Of a stretch of DNA of 24,865 nucleotides, positions 23,186 through 24,865 are shown in pieces (positions within the stretch are counted from its first letter, which is position 1; each line of letters starts with the position of its first letter). The position numbers were made by a program, and so were the translations under genes. The notes below the pieces were generated by a model. It was not told the origin of the DNA. It ran no database searches and worked only from the letters and a program-made list of their open reading frames with translations. This DNA is from a virus: IMG/VR virus record IMGVR_UViG_3300022871_000393, positions 1-24,865 of that record; one strand, written 5' to 3'.

Positions 23186-23491
23186 ATGGACAACGTAATG
23201 ATCAATGTAATTATTTATATAATTACTATTGCAATCGGATGCTTGACTAACGCAGCAATAAGACAAAGGAAGAAAAACAATGCTACGCAATTAGGTGTGA
23301 AAGCACTATTAAGAAATGGACTAATTAGTGTTTATGAAAAATATAGTGATAAAGGGCTCTTCCCTTTATATGCTAGGACCAACTTTGAGGAAATGTTCAA
23401 GGAATATACAAACCTTAATGGTAATGGAGTAGTAAAAGACTTACAACATAAGTTATACAAATTACCAATAAAGGAAAAGGAGGTTAAATGA
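23186..23491 (+). CDS. Putative holin-like membrane protein (LLH-type), 101 aa
   Basis: One N-terminal membrane segment (IIYIITIAIGCLTNAAI, residues about 9-26) is followed by a basic stretch RQRKKNN and a soluble domain with the phrase ALLRNGLISVYEKYSDKGLFPLYARTNFEEMFKEY and LNGNGVVKDLQHKLYKLP. Proteins of this form (KALLRDRI..Y..Y..KG..PIYA..N...MY..Y..LGGNG) are common in the lysis region of Clostridial and other Firmicutes phages and are often called holin-like. It precedes the phi-LC3-type holin by an overlap of 1-4 bp. CGGAGG precedes the ATG. The lytic role is inferred from position. Confidence 0.75.
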   Translation: MDNVMINVIIYIITIAIGCLTNAAIRQRKKNNATQLGVKALLRNGLISVYEKYSDKGLFPLYARTNFEEMFKEYTNLNGNGVVKDLQHKLYKLPIKEKEVK

Positions 23492-23682
23492 TGGACTGGA
23501 AAGCAAGATTAAGAAATAAAACTTTTATAGTAAGTGTAGTTGCGTTCGTATTTATGATATTGAAATCAATATTTGATATTACACCAACGCCAGAACTTAA
23601 TATGATTATTGATAGTGCGTTAGCGATATTGATCGGACTAGGAGTAATCATAAATCCCGTTACAAAAGGAGTAGTAGACTAA
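23491..23682 (+). CDS. phi-LC3 family holin
   Basis: The 63-residue protein has the phi-LC3 pattern: a short basic N-terminus with WKARLRNKTF, a first membrane helix (FIVSVVAFVFMILKSIF), a polar linker, and a second helix (MIIDSALAILIGLGVII) that ends in the diagnostic NPVTKGVVD (usual form DPTTKG-x-x-D). These holins release or permit access of the lysin to the wall at lysis. AAAGGAGG ends at 23483. ATG 23491 is 7 bp from it, ATG 23488 only 4 bp, so I chose 23491, but either is possible. Confidence 0.88.
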   Translation: MDWKARLRNKTFIVSVVAFVFMILKSIFDITPTPELNMIIDSALAILIGLGVIINPVTKGVVD

Positions 23683-23683
23683 T

Positions 23684-24319
23684 ATGTTTAAATGGTTTGC
23701 AAAGTTATTTGTTAAAAATAAAACAACTGAAGAAACAAACTTACATATAGAAGAATTAGAGAACGAACTACTAAAAAAGACTAATTTAATTGAAGCGTTA
23801 GAACAATGCAAGGTTATGTTAGAGGATAAGGTAGAAATCAGAGATGAGAGTATAAGGGAATTTAAAGCCCATATAAACGAATTGATACCAACTGGAACAA
23901 TTGCCCTTGAATTGATTAAAGATGGTGTGAGTGAGTTTAAATGGGTGTCTAAAGAGTTATCTGTGGTTAAATCTTTCAAAATAAAAGAATTGATGCAAGA
24001 TGATGGCACGGAATATTTAAAACTTAACATGATCATATTAAATGCTATCCAAACTATCAGGGATTATTTCGGTAAACCTATAACGGTAACAAGTGGATAT
24101 AGGAGTGAAGCATATAATAAAGCAGTTAGAGGAAGTTCTAAAAGCCAACATATATTAGGAAACGCTATTGACTTCAAAGTTAAGGACGTATCCCCTACTG
24201 TTGTTAATGATTTCATTAAAGATAACTGGCAACAACTTGGAGTGACTGGATTAGAAGTTGGTAAGAGTTGGACGCATATAGATTGTAGAAATAGTAATAC
24301 ATTAGTAGTGTTTAAATGA
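23684..24319 (+). CDS. Endolysin: M15-type D-Ala-D-Ala carboxypeptidase-like peptidase
   Basis: The C-terminal domain (residues about 105-211) is a peptidase M15/VanY-like zinc enzyme: TVTSGYRSEAYNKAVRG, SQHILGNAIDF (H156, D163) and WTHIDCR (H198, D200) give the H-D-H zinc ligands and family SxHxxGxAxD signature. It should cut peptide stems of peptidoglycan. The N-terminal 100 residues are an amphipathic start (FKWFAKLFVKNK) followed by a coiled-coil-like stretch (IEELENELLKKTNLIEALEQ). No SPOR, SH3 or LysM wall-binding domain and no signal peptide is present, so it needs the holin. It ends overlapping the 42-aa gene (ATGA). Confidence 0.92.
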   Translation: MFKWFAKLFVKNKTTEETNLHIEELENELLKKTNLIEALEQCKVMLEDKVEIRDESIREFKAHINELIPTGTIALELIKDGVSEFKWVSKELSVVKSFKIKELMQDDGTEYLKLNMIILNAIQTIRDYFGKPITVTSGYRSEAYNKAVRGSSKSQHILGNAIDFKVKDVSPTVVNDFIKDNWQQLGVTGLEVGKSWTHIDCRNSNTLVVFK

Positions 24320-24444
24320 AACCACTAAAAGATTATATACAACTATATAAAATGTATAGAAAGAAACGTGTAACTGGTAGATATACCATATACGCCTCAT
24401 TAAGATATACAATAGATCGTATCAAAAGAGACTTGAAATATTAA
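24316..24444 (+). CDS. 42-aa basic hypothetical protein at the end of the lysis operon
   Basis: A short frame starts with ATG 24316 overlapping the lysin stop and ends at TAA 24442-24444. It is basic and helical (KDYIQLYKMYRKKRVTG; YTIDRIKRDLKY) with no membrane segment. The last codons form the left arm of the intrinsic terminator, so the gene ends the operon. Nothing is recognised; the stop-start overlap supports translation, and the small size is the main doubt. Confidence 0.6.
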   Translation: MKPLKDYIQLYKMYRKKRVTGRYTIYASLRYTIDRIKRDLKY

Positions 24445-24455
24445 GTCTTTTTTTT
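24424..24455 (+). terminator. Strong rho-independent terminator of the lysis/late operon
   Basis: AAAAGAGACTT (24424-24434) pairs with AAGTCTTTTTT (24443-24453) around GAAATATT (one G-U pair), with the T-run continuing to 24455. It is the first strong terminator seen in the window and should end the late transcript that began upstream of the sugar genes. Confidence 0.88.
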
Positions 24456-24483
24456 ATTTGTGTAAACTTTATTCAATTAGGGG

Positions 24484-24512
24484 TTGACAAGTGTGATGTT
24501 TAATGTTATAGT
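24484..24512 (+). promoter_or_regulatory. Near-consensus vegetative promoter for the XRE gene
   Basis: TTGACA (24484-24489) is followed by a 17-bp spacer and TATAGT (24507-24512), with TG one base before it (TG-T-TATAGT, extended -10). This is a sigma-A-type promoter. Two GTTTAAT direct repeats (24498-24504 and 24511-24517) overlap the -10 box and could be operator half-sites for the encoded regulator. AAAGGAGG precedes the ATG at 24533. Confidence 0.9.
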
Positions 24513-24532
24513 TTAATTACAAAGGAGGCAAT

Positions 24533-24739
24533 ATGAAATTTTTAAAACAGTTAAAGGCACGTAGAAAGGCACTAAAATTAACTCAACAAGATATAGCGGA
24601 TTTACTTCACATTTGTAGAGAACAATATAACAGATTAGAAAACGGCAAAAGCAATATTACATTAGATCAATACGAAACAGCAATGACTTACTTGACAATT
24701 ACCGAATATATAAGGGAGATAGATAAAAATGAACAATAA
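24533..24739 (+). CDS. Small XRE-family helix-turn-helix regulator
   Basis: The 68-residue protein is almost only an HTH_3 domain. It contains LKARRKALKLTQQDIADLLHI followed by REQYNRLENGKSNITLDQ, which gives the recognition helix and the standard E-N-G-K turn. No C-terminal peptidase or oligomerisation domain is present. Such small regulators act as dimers binding short operators. Its strong promoter overlaps two direct repeats, so self-repression is plausible. It lies after the lysis terminator and on the same strand as the late genes, not in a CI/Cro-type divergent pair. It overlaps the start of the next gene by 11 bp. Confidence 0.9.
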   Translation: MKFLKQLKARRKALKLTQQDIADLLHICREQYNRLENGKSNITLDQYETAMTYLTITEYIREIDKNEQ

Positions 24740-24865
24740 ACAATTAGATAATGTTAAAAATGCTTTAAGAACATTAGCAAAGTTATCGTGTACTGAATTA
24801 GCATGTGTGAGAATATTATTTGATAAGTTAATTATAGAAGGACAAATAGAATGTATCACGACAGC
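24729..24865 (+). CDS. Partial gene downstream of XRE (open at the right edge)
   Basis: ATG 24729 lies inside the end of the XRE gene (AGGGAG about 10 bp upstream) and the frame stays open for 45 codons to the edge. The protein starts MNNKQLDNVKNALRT and is helical with three Cys (SCTELACVRILF; IECITT). It is not recognised. The overlap with xre suggests one transcript and a related job, but the part seen is too small for any function. Confidence 0.55.
   Translation, partial: MNNKQLDNVKNALRTLAKLSCTELACVRILFDKLIIEGQIECITT

Noticed and set aside
111-24739. Reassigned stop codon (TGA as Trp, or TAG readthrough)
   Set aside because: Trp is coded by TGG throughout, and TGA, TAG and TAA all close genes that are followed by proper ribosome sites and starts.

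Overview
The window is a stretch of a tailed-phage or prophage genome from a low-GC Gram-positive host (most likely Bacillota). The evidence is AT-rich DNA dominated by AGA, TTA and ATA codons, Shine-Dalgarno sequences of the extended GGAGG/GGTGAT type, and a siphovirus late operon of the kind found in Firmicutes phages. That operon includes minor-capsid 1/2/3 proteins, a Gp15-family tail chaperone, phi-LC3-type holin and an M15 peptidase lysin. TGG is Trp, and TAA, TAG and TGA all end genes, so the code is standard. No integrase, tRNA, CRISPR array or insertion sequence is visible. Every supported gene is on the + strand.

Region 1 (1-5747) is the right end of a sugar cassette: the tail of an unidentified gene, a UDP-GlcNAc 4,6-dehydratase-like SDR, a polysaccharide pyruvyl transferase, an FrhB-family flavin/Fe-S protein without its usual ferredoxin domain, a small GT2 glycosyltransferase and a 780-residue three-part glycosyltransferase. 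These genes overlap or abut and run without a visible terminator into the packaging genes. They are therefore probably transcribed with the virion genes and may glycosylate the virion or remodel the host surface late in infection.

Region 2 (5761-13317) is packaging and head: an unknown 109-aa protein, a 28-aa Gly/Lys/Pro microprotein, a terminase small-subunit candidate, terminase large subunit, portal, Mu-F-type minor head protein, scaffold, major capsid protein and four connector/neck proteins. Short hairpins or leader-like sequences sit before the scaffold, after the first connector and after the tail tube gene.

Region 3 (13328-23005) is the tail: tube protein, a tail-chaperone pair apparently joined by a frameshift, a short tape measure, a hub protein carrying an inserted LamG-like module, an unknown tail protein, a structured intergenic region, a BppU-like small protein, and an 1130-residue fibre. 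The fibre starts with five 27-bp tandem repeats, has a collagen-like segment, and carries a second copy of the LamG-like module.

Region 4 (23015-24455) is the lysis cassette, ending in a strong intrinsic terminator. Region 5 (24457-24865) has its own near-consensus promoter driving a small XRE regulator and an overlapping partial gene, which resembles a moron-type unit.
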